Positions 27,432-35,613 of a stretch of 64,000 nucleotides of DNA are shown here, in pieces. Position 1 is the first letter of the stretch, and each line of letters begins with the position of its first letter. The notes under the pieces were generated by a model. That model was given only the letters and a program-made list of their open reading frames with translations. It made no database searches and was not told the DNA's origin. The DNA lies in contig NZ_MRCM01000002.1 of assembly GCF_002303885.1 (NCBI RefSeq), positions 124,001 to 188,000 of the forward strand, given 5' to 3'. The DNA is from Flavobacterium sp. ACN2. GTDB taxonomy: Bacteria > Bacteroidota > Bacteroidia > Flavobacteriales > Flavobacteriaceae. The translations under genes and the position numbers were made by a program.

Positions 27432-28037
27432 ATGATTGTGATTACAAATCCTTTTTTTATTGAAGATGAAATTCAAATTCTTCATTCTTTATTGGAAGAA
27501 GGATTGTATTCGCTTCATATCCGCAAACCTGATTTTTCAGAAGTAGAAACGGCAAAGTTCATTCATCAGATCAAATTAGAATTTCGGACTAATCTGGTTT
27601 TGCACAGTCATCATCAGTTAGCCGAAGATCTTGGCATTGAAAGATTTCATTTTTCTGAGAAAGATAGAAAAGAATTTCCTGCAAGGTTTCCAAAACCTTG
27701 TAGGTTTAAATGCGAATCAATTTCAACATCAACGCATTCCATCGAAGATTTCAATTCGTTAGAAACGAAATTTAATTATGCGTTCTTAAGTCCTGTTTTT
27801 AAAAGTATTTCTAAAGAAAATTATTCTCCTCAAAAAGATCTTTTTGAAGAAATAAAATCAAGAAAAAATCATAAAACAAAAATGGTTGCTTTGGGCGGAA
27901 TTGATTCAGGAAACATTCAAAAAGCATTTGAAAATGGTTTTGATGATGTCGCACTTTTGGGAACTATTTGGAAAAATGAAAATCCGTTAAAACAATTTAA
28001 ATTATGTCAGAAAATCGTCCATTCGCACTTACAATAG
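27432..28037 (+). CDS. ThiE/TenI-like protein of the thiamine operon
   Basis: 201 residues with a TIM-barrel ThiE/TenI fold: VITNPFF, LHIRKPDFSE, FHFSEKDRKEFP, STSTHSIEDFN, YAFLSPVF, and VALGGIDSGN for the phosphate site. Compared with the true ThiE of this operon (28737), the pyrimidine-site motifs are weaker (no NDD; FHFSEKD instead of GVHLGLTD). A thiazole tautomerase (TenI) role is therefore more likely than a second synthase. The retained STHS His fits either. A palindromic repeat (27678-27704) is embedded in frame. It overlaps thiD by 34 nt. Confidence 0.8.
   Translation: MIVITNPFFIEDEIQILHSLLEEGLYSLHIRKPDFSEVETAKFIHQIKLEFRTNLVLHSHHQLAEDLGIERFHFSEKDRKEFPARFPKPCRFKCESISTSTHSIEDFNSLETKFNYAFLSPVFKSISKENYSPQKDLFEEIKSRKNHKTKMVALGGIDSGNIQKAFENGFDDVALLGTIWKNENPLKQFKLCQKIVHSHLQ
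27678..27704 (+). repeat. palindromic repeat inside the tenI/thiE-like coding region
   Basis: The 11-bp stem CCTGCAAGGTT/AACCTTGTAGG (one G-T pair) with a 5-nt loop lies in frame and encodes PARFPKPCR. It resembles the intergenic palindromes at 48561-48594 and 56765-56797. It lies in a variable loop between the sixth strand region and STSTHS. Confidence 0.6.
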
Positions 28038-28744
28038 CAGGTCTAGATCCGTCTGGAGGCGCTGGAATTTTGGCTGACATCAAGACATTTGAACAGCTTA
28101 AAGTGACTGGTTTTGCTATTTCTACAGCGAATACTATTCAAACTGAAAATCAGTTTTATGAAATTCAGTGGACTGATTTGAGTTTTGTAATTCGTTCAAT
28201 CGAAACTTTGTTTTTAAATTATAAAATCAGCGTTGTGAAAATAGGAATTGTGTCTTCTTTACATGATTTAAACCAGATTCTTTCAATTATAAAACAGCTT
28301 TCTCCTTCAACAAAAATTGTTTGGGATCCTGTTTTGAAATCGACTACAAAATTTGAATTTATGAATATTGAAGATCAATTAGATTTAAATAAAATACTGT
28401 CAAAAATAGATTTGATTACACCGAACTATCATGAAGCTGAAATTTTATTTCCTGATTATATTTCTAAAAAAAATAGATTTTCAACGAACATTTTATTAAA
28501 AGGCGGACATAACGAAAAGGCACTAGGAACAGATCGTCTGTTTCTAAAAGATGAAGTATTAGAATTGCTTCCATCAGAAAAAAACTGCTTTGAAAAACAT
28601 GGCTCAGGTTGTGTACTTTCTTCTTCCATTGCTTCGAATTTAGCTTTAAATCAGCCTATAAAAGAAGCCTGCAAAAACGCTAAAATCTATATCGAAAATT
28701 ACTTAAGCTCAACTACAACTTTAATAGGATATCACTATGTATAG
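28004..28744 (+). CDS. thiD: hydroxymethylpyrimidine/phosphomethylpyrimidine kinase
   Basis: 246 residues, a ribokinase-like fold. The N-terminal ALTIAGLDPSGGAGILADIKTF binds HMP. TPNYHEAEIL and ILLKGGHNE follow, and HGSGCVLSSSIASNLA is the anion-hole/catalytic region (normally GTGCTLS). It phosphorylates HMP and HMP-P to HMP-PP. It overlaps the preceding gene by 34 nt and thiE by 8 nt, indicating tight translational coupling. Confidence 0.93.
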   Translation: MSENRPFALTIAGLDPSGGAGILADIKTFEQLKVTGFAISTANTIQTENQFYEIQWTDLSFVIRSIETLFLNYKISVVKIGIVSSLHDLNQILSIIKQLSPSTKIVWDPVLKSTTKFEFMNIEDQLDLNKILSKIDLITPNYHEAEILFPDYISKKNRFSTNILLKGGHNEKALGTDRLFLKDEVLELLPSEKNCFEKHGSGCVLSSSIASNLALNQPIKEACKNAKIYIENYLSSTTTLIGYHYV

Positions 28745-29375
28745 CAAACTTCAATATATCTCGCAGGGCGAAACTATCGAAAATCAATTGTATAATATTC
28801 ATAAAGCACTTGACGCTGGTTGCAATTGGATACAAATGCGTTTTAAAAGCCAAACACAAAAAGATGCTTTCACTTTAGCGGAAGCGGTAAAATTTTTATG
28901 CGAAAAATACACCGCCAATTTTATTGTAAATGACGATTTGCATCTTTCCAAAGAAATAGACGCTTGTGGAGTTCACTTAGGATTAACCGATACAAAAATC
29001 GACGAAGCAAGAGCAATTTTAGGCGCTGCAAAAATTATCGGAGGAACTGCAAATACTTTTGAAGATATTGAAAATCATGTTAAAAATGGCTGTGATTATA
29101 TTGGTTTAGGACCTTTTCGCTTTACTGCCACAAAAGAAAAACTAAGTCCAATTTTAGGATTATCAGGCTATTTCGATATTCTTCAAAAACTGAAAAAAAA
29201 TAAAATCGATATTCCTGTGTATGCCATTGGAGGAATCACATTAAGAGACGTGAGTCCGTTAATGGAGACTGGAATTCATGGAATTGCCGTTTCTGGAATC
29301 ATTACCGAAAGTGATGAGAAAGAAAAATTAATTCAACAACTAAACGAAAAATTACATGCAAACATCATTGTTTAA
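28737..29375 (+). CDS. thiE: thiamine-phosphate synthase
   Basis: 212 residues with all ThiE landmarks: [53 protein letters not shown] and VYAIGGI. It joins HMP-PP and thiazole phosphate to give thiamine phosphate. It overlaps thiG by 20 nt. Confidence 0.95.
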   Translation: MYSKLQYISQGETIENQLYNIHKALDAGCNWIQMRFKSQTQKDAFTLAEAVKFLCEKYTANFIVNDDLHLSKEIDACGVHLGLTDTKIDEARAILGAAKIIGGTANTFEDIENHVKNGCDYIGLGPFRFTATKEKLSPILGLSGYFDILQKLKKNKIDIPVYAIGGITLRDVSPLMETGIHGIAVSGIITESDEKEKLIQQLNEKLHANIIV

Positions 29376-30132
29376 TATAGGAGACAAAACCCTTCAATCC
29401 CGCTTGTTTCTTGGAACGGGAAAATTTGGTTCTAATGAAGAAATGGAAAGCGCTATTTTAGCTTCAGAAAGTGAATTGGTTACGGTTGCCTTAAAACGTA
29501 TCGATCTGGAAACTGATACAGATGCTATTTTATCGCATTTAAATCATCCAAATATTAATTTATTACCCAACACTTCAGGAGCAAGAAATGCCAAGGAAGC
29601 TGTTTTTGCAGCACAACTGGCTCGTGAAGCTTTAGAAACAAACTGGGTAAAACTCGAAATTCATCCCGATCCGAAATATTTAATGCCAGATCCAATTGAG
29701 ACTTTAAAAGCAACAGAAGAATTGGCTAAACTCGGCTTTATTGTACTTCCTTACATTCATGCTGATCCTGTTTTGTGCAAACATTTAGAAAGTGCAGGAA
29801 CTTCTGCCGTTATGCCTTTGGGTTCGCCAATTGGAAGCAATAAAGGTTTAAAAACGATTGATTTCTTAGAGATTATAATTGAACAAAGTGCGGTTCCTGT
29901 TATTGTCGATGCAGGAATTGGAGCTCCTTCTGATGCCGCAAAAGCAATGGAAATTGGTGCCGATGCTGTTTTGGTAAATACTGCAATTGCTGTTGCAGGA
30001 AACCCGAAATTAATGGCTGAGGCTTTTAAGGAAGCTGTAATTGCAGGAAGAAAAGCCTTTGAAGCCAAAGTTGCCAATCAACAAAATTATGCTTCGGCTT
30101 CTAGCCCTTTGACTTCTTTTCTTTATGAGTAA
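29356..30132 (+). CDS. thiG: thiazole synthase
   Basis: 258 residues. Catalytic and phosphate-binding segments: [14 protein letters not shown] at the start, [12 protein letters not shown] with the Schiff-base Lys region, [61 protein letters not shown]. It makes the thiazole phosphate from DXP, ThiS thiocarboxylate and dehydroglycine from ThiH. The stop codon is directly followed by the inverted-repeat cassette at 30134. Confidence 0.97.
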   Translation: MQTSLFNIGDKTLQSRLFLGTGKFGSNEEMESAILASESELVTVALKRIDLETDTDAILSHLNHPNINLLPNTSGARNAKEAVFAAQLAREALETNWVKLEIHPDPKYLMPDPIETLKATEELAKLGFIVLPYIHADPVLCKHLESAGTSAVMPLGSPIGSNKGLKTIDFLEIIIEQSAVPVIVDAGIGAPSDAAKAMEIGADAVLVNTAIAVAGNPKLMAEAFKEAVIAGRKAFEAKVANQQNYASASSPLTSFLYE

Positions 30133-30133
30133 T

Positions 30134-30720
30134 TTTTGGTTTCACGCAGATTTCTGCAGATTAAAGCAGATTTAATTTGATTTTTTTTATCGCTCAAATC
30201 TGTATAAAACCAATACCTTAAAAAGAAAGAAAATTCTTTGATTTTGTTTTTTTTAATAAAATTTAAAGAATTATGACTGAGAATGAAATTTCGTATCTGA
30301 TAAGAGGAGCAATTTTTAAAGTGTATAACAATTTAGGGCCAGGTTTGTTTGAATCTGTTTATGAAAGCGCTTTGTTTTATGAATTAGAAAAGCTGGATTT
30401 AAAGATTCAAAAACAAGTTGAAGTTATAATTCCATATGAAGAAATAACGTTAGATCCAGCTTTTAGAATTGATATTTTAGTAGAAGACAAAGTAATTATA
30501 GAATTAAAATCTGTAGAGGATTTAGCCCCTATTCATTACAAACAAGTAGCAACATACTTAAGATTAACAAACAAAAAATTAGGCTTGTTAGTAAATTTCA
30601 ATACGACAAACATTCTTAATGACATTAAAAGAATTGCAAATAAAATCTAATCAATCACACAGATCAAAATTTAAATCATTTTAATCAGCTTAAATCTGTA
30701 AAATCTGCGTGAAACCAAAA
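30134..30720. mobile_element. inverted-repeat-bounded cassette carrying a GxxExxY gene
   Basis: A perfect 20-bp inverted repeat, TTTTGGTTTCACGCAGATTT at 30134-30153 and its complement at 30701-30720, bounds 587 bp. Similarity continues imperfectly inward for about 30-40 nt (AGATT-AAGC-GATT-AA-TGATTT pattern). It holds one gene and fits exactly between the thiG stop and the thiH start. No target-site duplication is clear. It is probably a small non-autonomous element; mobility is inferred. Confidence 0.6.
30273..30650 (+). CDS. GxxExxY family protein (PD-(D/E)XK nuclease-like)
   Basis: 125 residues. The name-giving motif is GPGLFESVYESAL (residues ~24-36; G-x2-E-x2-Y). The nuclease-like core is FRIDILVEDKVIIELK, with Asp and Glu-x-Lys spaced as in PD-(D/E)XK enzymes; the C-terminal domain is KLGLLVNFNT. 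The family is common in Bacteroidota and of unknown function. It has no link to thiamine synthesis; it interrupts the operon inside an inverted-repeat cassette. Confidence 0.9.
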   Translation: MTENEISYLIRGAIFKVYNNLGPGLFESVYESALFYELEKLDLKIQKQVEVIIPYEEITLDPAFRIDILVEDKVIIELKSVEDLAPIHYKQVATYLRLTNKKLGLLVNFNTTNILNDIKRIANKI

Positions 30721-30724
30721 CAAA

Positions 30725-31837
30725 ATGAAAACATTCAAATCTATTTTTGAGCAATATAATTGGGATGAAATCCAATCCAAGATATATAAAACCACGTCAA
30801 AAGATGTTGAACGCACTTTGGCCAAAACCAAATACAATCTTGATGATTTTTTAGTTCTAATTTCACCTATTGCTCAAAATTATTTAGAGCAAATGGCGCA
30901 AAAATGCCATGAAATTACCAAGAAACGTTTCGGGAAAACCATCCAGATGTATGCCCCGCTTTACTTAAGCAACGAATGCCAAAACATTTGTACCTATTGC
31001 GGATTTAGTCTAGACAATAAAATCAAAAGAAAAACACTTTCTGATGCTGAGATAAAACTGGAAGTAGAAGCCCTAAAAAACACTGGCTTTGATCATGTTT
31101 TATTGGTTACAGGCGAGGCGAATTATACTGTAAACATCAATTATTTCCTGAATGCCATTAACTTAATCAAAAAAGATTTTTCAATTATTTCTGTTGAAGT
31201 ACAACCCCTTTCTACAGAAGATTACGAACGTTTACACAATGCTGGAGTATATTCAGTTTTGGTTTATCAGGAAACGTATCATCAGGAAGTTTACAAAAAG
31301 TATCATACAAAAGGGAAGAAATCAAACTTTGATTATCGATTAGAAACTCCGGATCGAATTGGAACTGCCGGAATTCATAAAATAGGTTTGGGCGTTTTAT
31401 TAGGTTTAGAAGACTGGCGAACAGATAGCTTTTTTAATGCTTTGCATTTAGATTATCTCCAAAAAAAATATTGGCAAACGAAATATTCTGTTTCTTTTCC
31501 GCGTCTCCGTCCTGCTGAAGGCATTATCGAACCTAATTTTATTATGGATGATAAAGATTTGACACAACTTATCTGTGCTTACAGATTGTGGAATGAAGAT
31601 TTAGAAATTTCGATTTCAACTCGCGAAAACGAAAAATTCAGAAACCACATTATTCCAATTGGGGTTACAAGTATGAGTGCTGGTTCTAAAACCAATCCGG
31701 GTGGTTATGTTGTAGATCCGCAATCTTTGGAACAATTTGAAATCAGCGATGAGCGCTCAGCAGAAGAAATTTCAAAAATCATTAAAAACGCGGGCTATGA
31801 ACCCGTTTGGAAAGACTGGGACAAAGCTTATAGTTGA
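30725..31837 (+). CDS. thiH: 2-iminoacetate synthase ThiH
   Basis: 370 residues. Radical SAM tyrosine lyase with the cluster motif CQNICTYCGF (C-x3-C-x2-C). Later come VEVQPLSTEDYERLHNAGV, YQETYHQEVYKKYH and GVLLGLEDWRTD. It supplies dehydroglycine for ThiG; this route (not ThiO) is used here. The start is 5 nt past the right end of the cassette, so thiH expression depends on read-through or on a promoter near the cassette. Confidence 0.96.
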   Translation: MKTFKSIFEQYNWDEIQSKIYKTTSKDVERTLAKTKYNLDDFLVLISPIAQNYLEQMAQKCHEITKKRFGKTIQMYAPLYLSNECQNICTYCGFSLDNKIKRKTLSDAEIKLEVEALKNTGFDHVLLVTGEANYTVNINYFLNAINLIKKDFSIISVEVQPLSTEDYERLHNAGVYSVLVYQETYHQEVYKKYHTKGKKSNFDYRLETPDRIGTAGIHKIGLGVLLGLEDWRTDSFFNALHLDYLQKKYWQTKYSVSFPRLRPAEGIIEPNFIMDDKDLTQLICAYRLWNEDLEISISTRENEKFRNHIIPIGVTSMSAGSKTNPGGYVVDPQSLEQFEISDERSAEEISKIIKNAGYEPVWKDWDKAYS

Positions 31838-31840
31838 AAT

Positions 31841-31901
31841 GTTTCAAGTTTCAGGTTTGAAAACTTAACATTTTACAATTCACAATTCACAATTCACAAT
31901 T
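31841..31901. repeat. dispersed and tandem repeats in the thiH-thiF gap
   Basis: GTTTCAAGTTTCAGGTTTGA (31841-31860) is the inverse of the GAAACCTGAAAC family. It is followed by four CACAATT-type tandem units (31875-31901). It is a simple intercistronic tract. Confidence 0.6.
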
Positions 31902-31907
31902 AAAAAA

Positions 31908-32618
31908 ATGAGTATTATACAAGAGTTCCTTCGTTACAACAGACAAACTATTCTGCCTGAAATTGGTGATGAGGGTCAGGAAAAATTAAAAAAAGCTAGA
32001 GTTTTAGTAATTGGCGCAGGAGGTTTGGGCTGTCCGATTTTACAATACATTGCAACTGCAGGAGTTGGTTTTATTGGAATCATGGATTTTGACATTATTG
32101 AAATTCACAATCTTCACAGACAGATTTTGTATACCGAAAATGAAATTGGTCAACATAAAGCAATTGTGGCAAAAGATGTAGTTTCAAAACTCAATCCGTT
32201 GATTGAAACTGTTGCAATTAATGAAAAACTAACTGCTGAAAATGCTTCAAAAACCATTCAGCAGTATGATATTGTTGTAGATGGTTCTGATAATTTTTCT
32301 ACTCGTTATTTAGTCAATGATACTTGCGTTGAGCACGGCAAACCTTTAGTTTACGGAAGCATTTTAAAATTTGAAGGGCAAATTGCGGTTTTCAATCATA
32401 ACGGAAGTAAAAATCTTAGAGATTTATTTCCCGAAATGCCAGATCCAAAAGATGTTCCAAATTGCAATTTAAACGGTGTTTTGGGAACATTGCCAGGAAT
32501 TATTGGCAACATGATGGCGCACGAAACCTTAAAATTAATTTTAGAATTACCAACTTTAAAAAATGAATTGGTCATTTTTAATACTCTAAATTGGAATTTT
32601 ACAAAACTGAATTTCTAA
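31908..32618 (+). CDS. thiF: ThiF/MoeB family adenylyltransferase
   Basis: 236 residues, an E1-like fold. The nucleotide-binding VLVIGAGGLGCPILQYIA is at residues ~27-44, then DFDIIEIHNLHRQILY and the ATP-gripping Arg, VDGSDNFSTRYLVND, and PNCNLNGVLGTLPGIIG with a candidate catalytic Cys. The CxxC zinc pairs of many MoeB/ThiF are absent. Position as last gene of the thi operon argues for ThiS adenylation. It overlaps the convergent MOSC gene by 4 nt. Confidence 0.9.
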   Translation: MSIIQEFLRYNRQTILPEIGDEGQEKLKKARVLVIGAGGLGCPILQYIATAGVGFIGIMDFDIIEIHNLHRQILYTENEIGQHKAIVAKDVVSKLNPLIETVAINEKLTAENASKTIQQYDIVVDGSDNFSTRYLVNDTCVEHGKPLVYGSILKFEGQIAVFNHNGSKNLRDLFPEMPDPKDVPNCNLNGVLGTLPGIIGNMMAHETLKLILELPTLKNELVIFNTLNWNFTKLNF

Positions 32619-33409
32619 AAAATAACCTCATCACCAACGCTAATAATTCCAGAATTCAAACTCACGATATTAGTCCCAAATAAAACCGAATTATCTACAT
32701 TTCGGTATTTACTTAAAGTTTTCAAAGGTTCTTTTTTTAAACGCCCGTTTTCTGGATCATTGTTCACCATAACACATCTTCCACAGGGTTTTATATTTTT
32801 AAATTGAACTCCGCCTATCGCAAAAGTCTTAAAATCATCTTCTTCATGAGGATTTTCAGTGCTTACTACAATGTTGGGACGAAATCTTTTTATAGTAATT
32901 TTTTCATCGAGCTTCTCATTCAAAAAATCCAAGCTTTTGGATCCAATTAATAAATATGGATAACCGTCTGCCAAACTTACATTGAATGTTTCTTTTAACC
33001 TGGAACTTTCGTGCTTACGGGCTCCATTTTTAAGTATTTTAACCAATTTGCATTCAAAACCTAAATGCAGGCTAAACCATTTTGATGTTTCTAGATTTAC
33101 CTCAACAACTTGGCTTTTATCATCCCACACATTTACTTCTATTGCATCTTCTAAACTTTCGTCAGTAGAGAATTCATGTTTTTGATCCTGAAACGTAATA
33201 CTGATTTTTCCATTTGAGATCTGCGGATAAAACTGGCTCATAATGCGATGTTCTCTCTGCGTCAGCATTTGATTTTCTGCATCAATGAGCATCCAACGTC
33301 GATCGTTTTCAAATCCCATTTCTTCAGCTTTTGCAGACGCAAGGCTGATTCCTGCCAAACTCTTTATCGGATAAATATAAATTTCTTTTACGCTGTAAAT
33401 TGCATTCAT
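32615..33409 (-). CDS. MOSC domain-containing protein
   Basis: 264 residues. The MOSC N-terminal beta-barrel (EIYIYPIKSLAGISLASA, FENDRRWMLIDAENQMLTQRE) is followed by the MOSC core (KRFRPNIVVS, CGRCVMVNNDP, with GTNIVSLNSG at the end). The conserved Cys in PCGRC is present. MOSC proteins bind activated sulfur or molybdenum cofactor; this one resembles YcbX/MARC-type proteins. It starts 3 nt after aat ends, so they form one operon. Confidence 0.92.
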   Translation of the reverse strand: MNAIYSVKEIYIYPIKSLAGISLASAKAEEMGFENDRRWMLIDAENQMLTQREHRIMSQFYPQISNGKISITFQDQKHEFSTDESLEDAIEVNVWDDKSQVVEVNLETSKWFSLHLGFECKLVKILKNGARKHESSRLKETFNVSLADGYPYLLIGSKSLDFLNEKLDEKITIKRFRPNIVVSTENPHEEDDFKTFAIGGVQFKNIKPCGRCVMVNNDPENGRLKKEPLKTLSKYRNVDNSVLFGTNIVSLNSGIISVGDEVIF

Positions 33410-33412
33410 TTT

Positions 33413-34051
33413 CTATTTACTTTTTAAAATGGACATAAACTCTTCACGATCAATTTCGCGACAACCCAAACTATCCAAATGTGGATTATAAACCTGACAA
33501 TCCAATAATTTATAATTCTCTTTTTCTAAATGATTTACTAGAGATATAAAAGCCACTTTAGAAGCATTTGACACTTTCGAAAACATACTTTCTCCACAGA
33601 AAATATGTCCCAAATCGACGCCATACAAACCTCCAACTAAAACATCGTCTTGCCAAACCTCAACCGATTTTGCAATTCCTTGACGATTAAGTTCACAATA
33701 CGATTCTACTATATCATCTGAAATCCAAGTTCCGTCCTGGCCAATACGTTGTATTTTCTGGCAGTTCGAAATTACTTCTTTAAAATTGGTATTAAAGGTA
33801 ACTGTAAATTGTTTTCTATTTAAAATATTCCGCATGCTTTTAGAAATAACTAATTCGTCTAAAAACAAAACCATACGAGGATCAGGTGCCCACCAAAGTA
33901 TAGGCTCACCTTCATTAAACCAAGGAAAAATTCCTTTTTGGTACGCCAATTTTAAGCGTTCGGGACTCAAATCACCACCAACAGCCAAAATACCTTCTTC
34001 ATCGGCTTCTGAAACGGGCGGAAAATATAAATTATCAAATAAGAAATACAT
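33413..34051 (-). CDS. aat: leucyl/phenylalanyl-tRNA-protein transferase
   Basis: 212 residues with the family signature FPPVSEADEEGILAVGGDLSPERL at the N-terminus, then AYQKGIFPWF and ILWWAPDPRMV, DGTWISDD, GGLYGVDLGHIFCGESMFS. It adds Leu/Phe to N-termini for the N-end rule ClpS/ClpAP route. The short N-terminus relative to E. coli (234 aa) is normal in Bacteroidota. Confidence 0.96.
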   Translation of the reverse strand: MYFLFDNLYFPPVSEADEEGILAVGGDLSPERLKLAYQKGIFPWFNEGEPILWWAPDPRMVLFLDELVISKSMRNILNRKQFTVTFNTNFKEVISNCQKIQRIGQDGTWISDDIVESYCELNRQGIAKSVEVWQDDVLVGGLYGVDLGHIFCGESMFSKVSNASKVAFISLVNHLEKENYKLLDCQVYNPHLDSLGCREIDREEFMSILKSK

Positions 34052-34091
34052 TATTTAAATTTCAATGACAAAATTCTAATTAGAATTATTA

Positions 34092-34165
34092 ATTCAAAAA
34101 CAAAATTCCAAATCCCAAACTCACGTGAATGAATTGGAATTTGGAATTTATAATTTGGAATTTAA
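34092..34165. repeat. ATTCCAAAT-type inverted repeat
   Basis: ATTCCAAATCCCAAA (from about 34105) faces GAATTGGAATTTGGAATTT (34131-34149) and TTTGGAATTT (34154-34163). It separates DUF3127 from aat and may form a hairpin. Confidence 0.65.
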
Positions 34166-34172
34166 ACCTTTT

Positions 34173-34544
34173 TTAGAACGGTAAATCGTCTGGTTCGTCT
34201 TCGTTTATACTTGTTGCTGGTGCAAAAGTTTCTGCAGCTGGCATTGGTGCTCCTTGTGCAGGCCCTTCTGGAGCTAATCTTTCGATTCTCCAACCTTGAA
34301 TACTATTGAAATATCTAGTTTCTCCTTGTGGGTTAACCCATTCTCTTCCTCTTAAATTGATAGAAACTTTTACTGCATCTCCTTGTTTATAGCTACTCAA
34401 TAAATCGCATTTATCTTGTGTAAATTCGATTAAAATATGTTGTGGATACTGCTCCTCAGTAGTAACAACTAACTCTCTTTTTTTGAATGAGGCACTAACT
34501 TGCTGCTCTGGGTTAACCACTTTTACTTTTCCTGTAACTTCCAT
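34173..34544 (-). CDS. DUF3127 domain protein
   Basis: 123 residues. A single DUF3127 domain (about 1-95): VTGKVKVVNPEQQVSASFKKRELVVTT and the OB-fold-like strands to GREWVNPQGETRYFNSIQGWRI. It then has a Pro/Ala-rich tail ending in the acidic EDEPDDLPF, which resembles the C-terminal tip of single-stranded DNA-binding proteins (acidic residues then Pro-Phe). An OB-fold role in DNA metabolism is suggested by that tail but not proven. It lies between aat and a flavin reductase, all minus strand. Confidence 0.88.
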   Translation of the reverse strand: MEVTGKVKVVNPEQQVSASFKKRELVVTTEEQYPQHILIEFTQDKCDLLSSYKQGDAVKVSINLRGREWVNPQGETRYFNSIQGWRIERLAPEGPAQGAPMPAAETFAPATSINEDEPDDLPF

Positions 34545-34577
34545 CTTCGTCTATTTAATTATTGTTTCTATTTCTTT

Positions 34578-35453
34578 TTATTTTTTAGCTAAAAGTACTT
34601 TCCAAGCCGATTCTACATCGCCATTATCCAAGTATTTTTTGGCCTCTAAGTGTACTTTTTTCTGGTCGTCTGAGCTTAAAACTCCTTTGACTGCGAAATT
34701 TTCTTTCACAAATATAGTAACTTCTTCTTTTGTAGGCAAGGCTTCTATATTACCTAATTTTCCTAAATCATTTCCATCAAAAACAAGGCTTTCTTTTACA
34801 AAATCTGGTATTGCATCTACTCCAACCCCTAGTGTTGTCAAGGGTTTTGCGACTTCAAAAAGTCCTTGATTAGATCTTGAATACCAATTATTTCCAAGTC
34901 TCGAAACTAAGTCAATTTTATGCTGATCGATTGCTCCATTTTCATCTAGAATCGATTCATCGATATGAATTTTCACCACTTCGCACAAAATCAGATTTCC
35001 TGCTCCACCTTCTGTTCCTAACGGAATAATCTGCGTAATCTTACACTCAAACTGAACGGGAGATTCTTTTACACGATATGGTTTTACTAAATCTGAAGGA
35101 ATTTGGGTTAATCCCGCTTTAATAAATTCGTTTACTCCGTCTCCATATTCTGTGCTTGCTAAAGAAGTTTGCTGTACAATATCGTAATTTACAACATTTA
35201 TCACTACTTCTCGAGTTGCTTCGGCATTAATTAAAGTATGTTTAATCGTATTATCGCGAACACGTCTTGATGGCGAAAAAACCAAAATTGGCGGATTGGC
35301 ACTAAATACATTAAAGAAACTAAAGGGAGATAAATTTGGAATCCCTGTTTCGCTAATTGTACTTGCAAAAGCAATAGGCCTAGGTCCGATTGAACTCTGC
35401 AGATAGCCTTGCAATTTGGCCGTTGGAATTTCTTTTGGGTTAACGCTGATCAT
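34578..35453 (-). CDS. flavin reductase family protein
   Basis: 291 residues. The N-terminal ~200 residues form a flavin reductase-like split barrel (PRPIAFASTISETGIPNLSPFSFFNVFS, GVNEFIKAGL, CEVVKIHIDE). The C-terminal ~90 residues are a helical extension common in Bacteroidota homologues. It binds FMN; the physiological partner is unknown. It is the upstream gene of the minus-strand group with DUF3127, aat and the MOSC gene. Confidence 0.9.
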   Translation of the reverse strand: MISVNPKEIPTAKLQGYLQSSIGPRPIAFASTISETGIPNLSPFSFFNVFSANPPILVFSPSRRVRDNTIKHTLINAEATREVVINVVNYDIVQQTSLASTEYGDGVNEFIKAGLTQIPSDLVKPYRVKESPVQFECKITQIIPLGTEGGAGNLILCEVVKIHIDESILDENGAIDQHKIDLVSRLGNNWYSRSNQGLFEVAKPLTTLGVGVDAIPDFVKESLVFDGNDLGKLGNIEALPTKEEVTIFVKENFAVKGVLSSDDQKKVHLEAKKYLDNGDVESAWKVLLAKK

Positions 35454-35613
35454 ACTTTAAAATTTAGACAGAATCTCATTTTAGTAGCTACAAAAGTATT
35501 GAAATGGTTTAATTCGAAGAAATAGTTTTGCAGATAAAAACGAAAAATCTTTCCACATCGGCAAAATATAAAATGTGTATATTTCGTTATATTTATACCT
35601 CAAAAAAACTGAT

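Noticed and set aside
31875..31901. Possible CRISPR-like array of CACAATT units
   Set aside because: The units are 7-8 nt tandem copies without spacers, and no cas genes are present.
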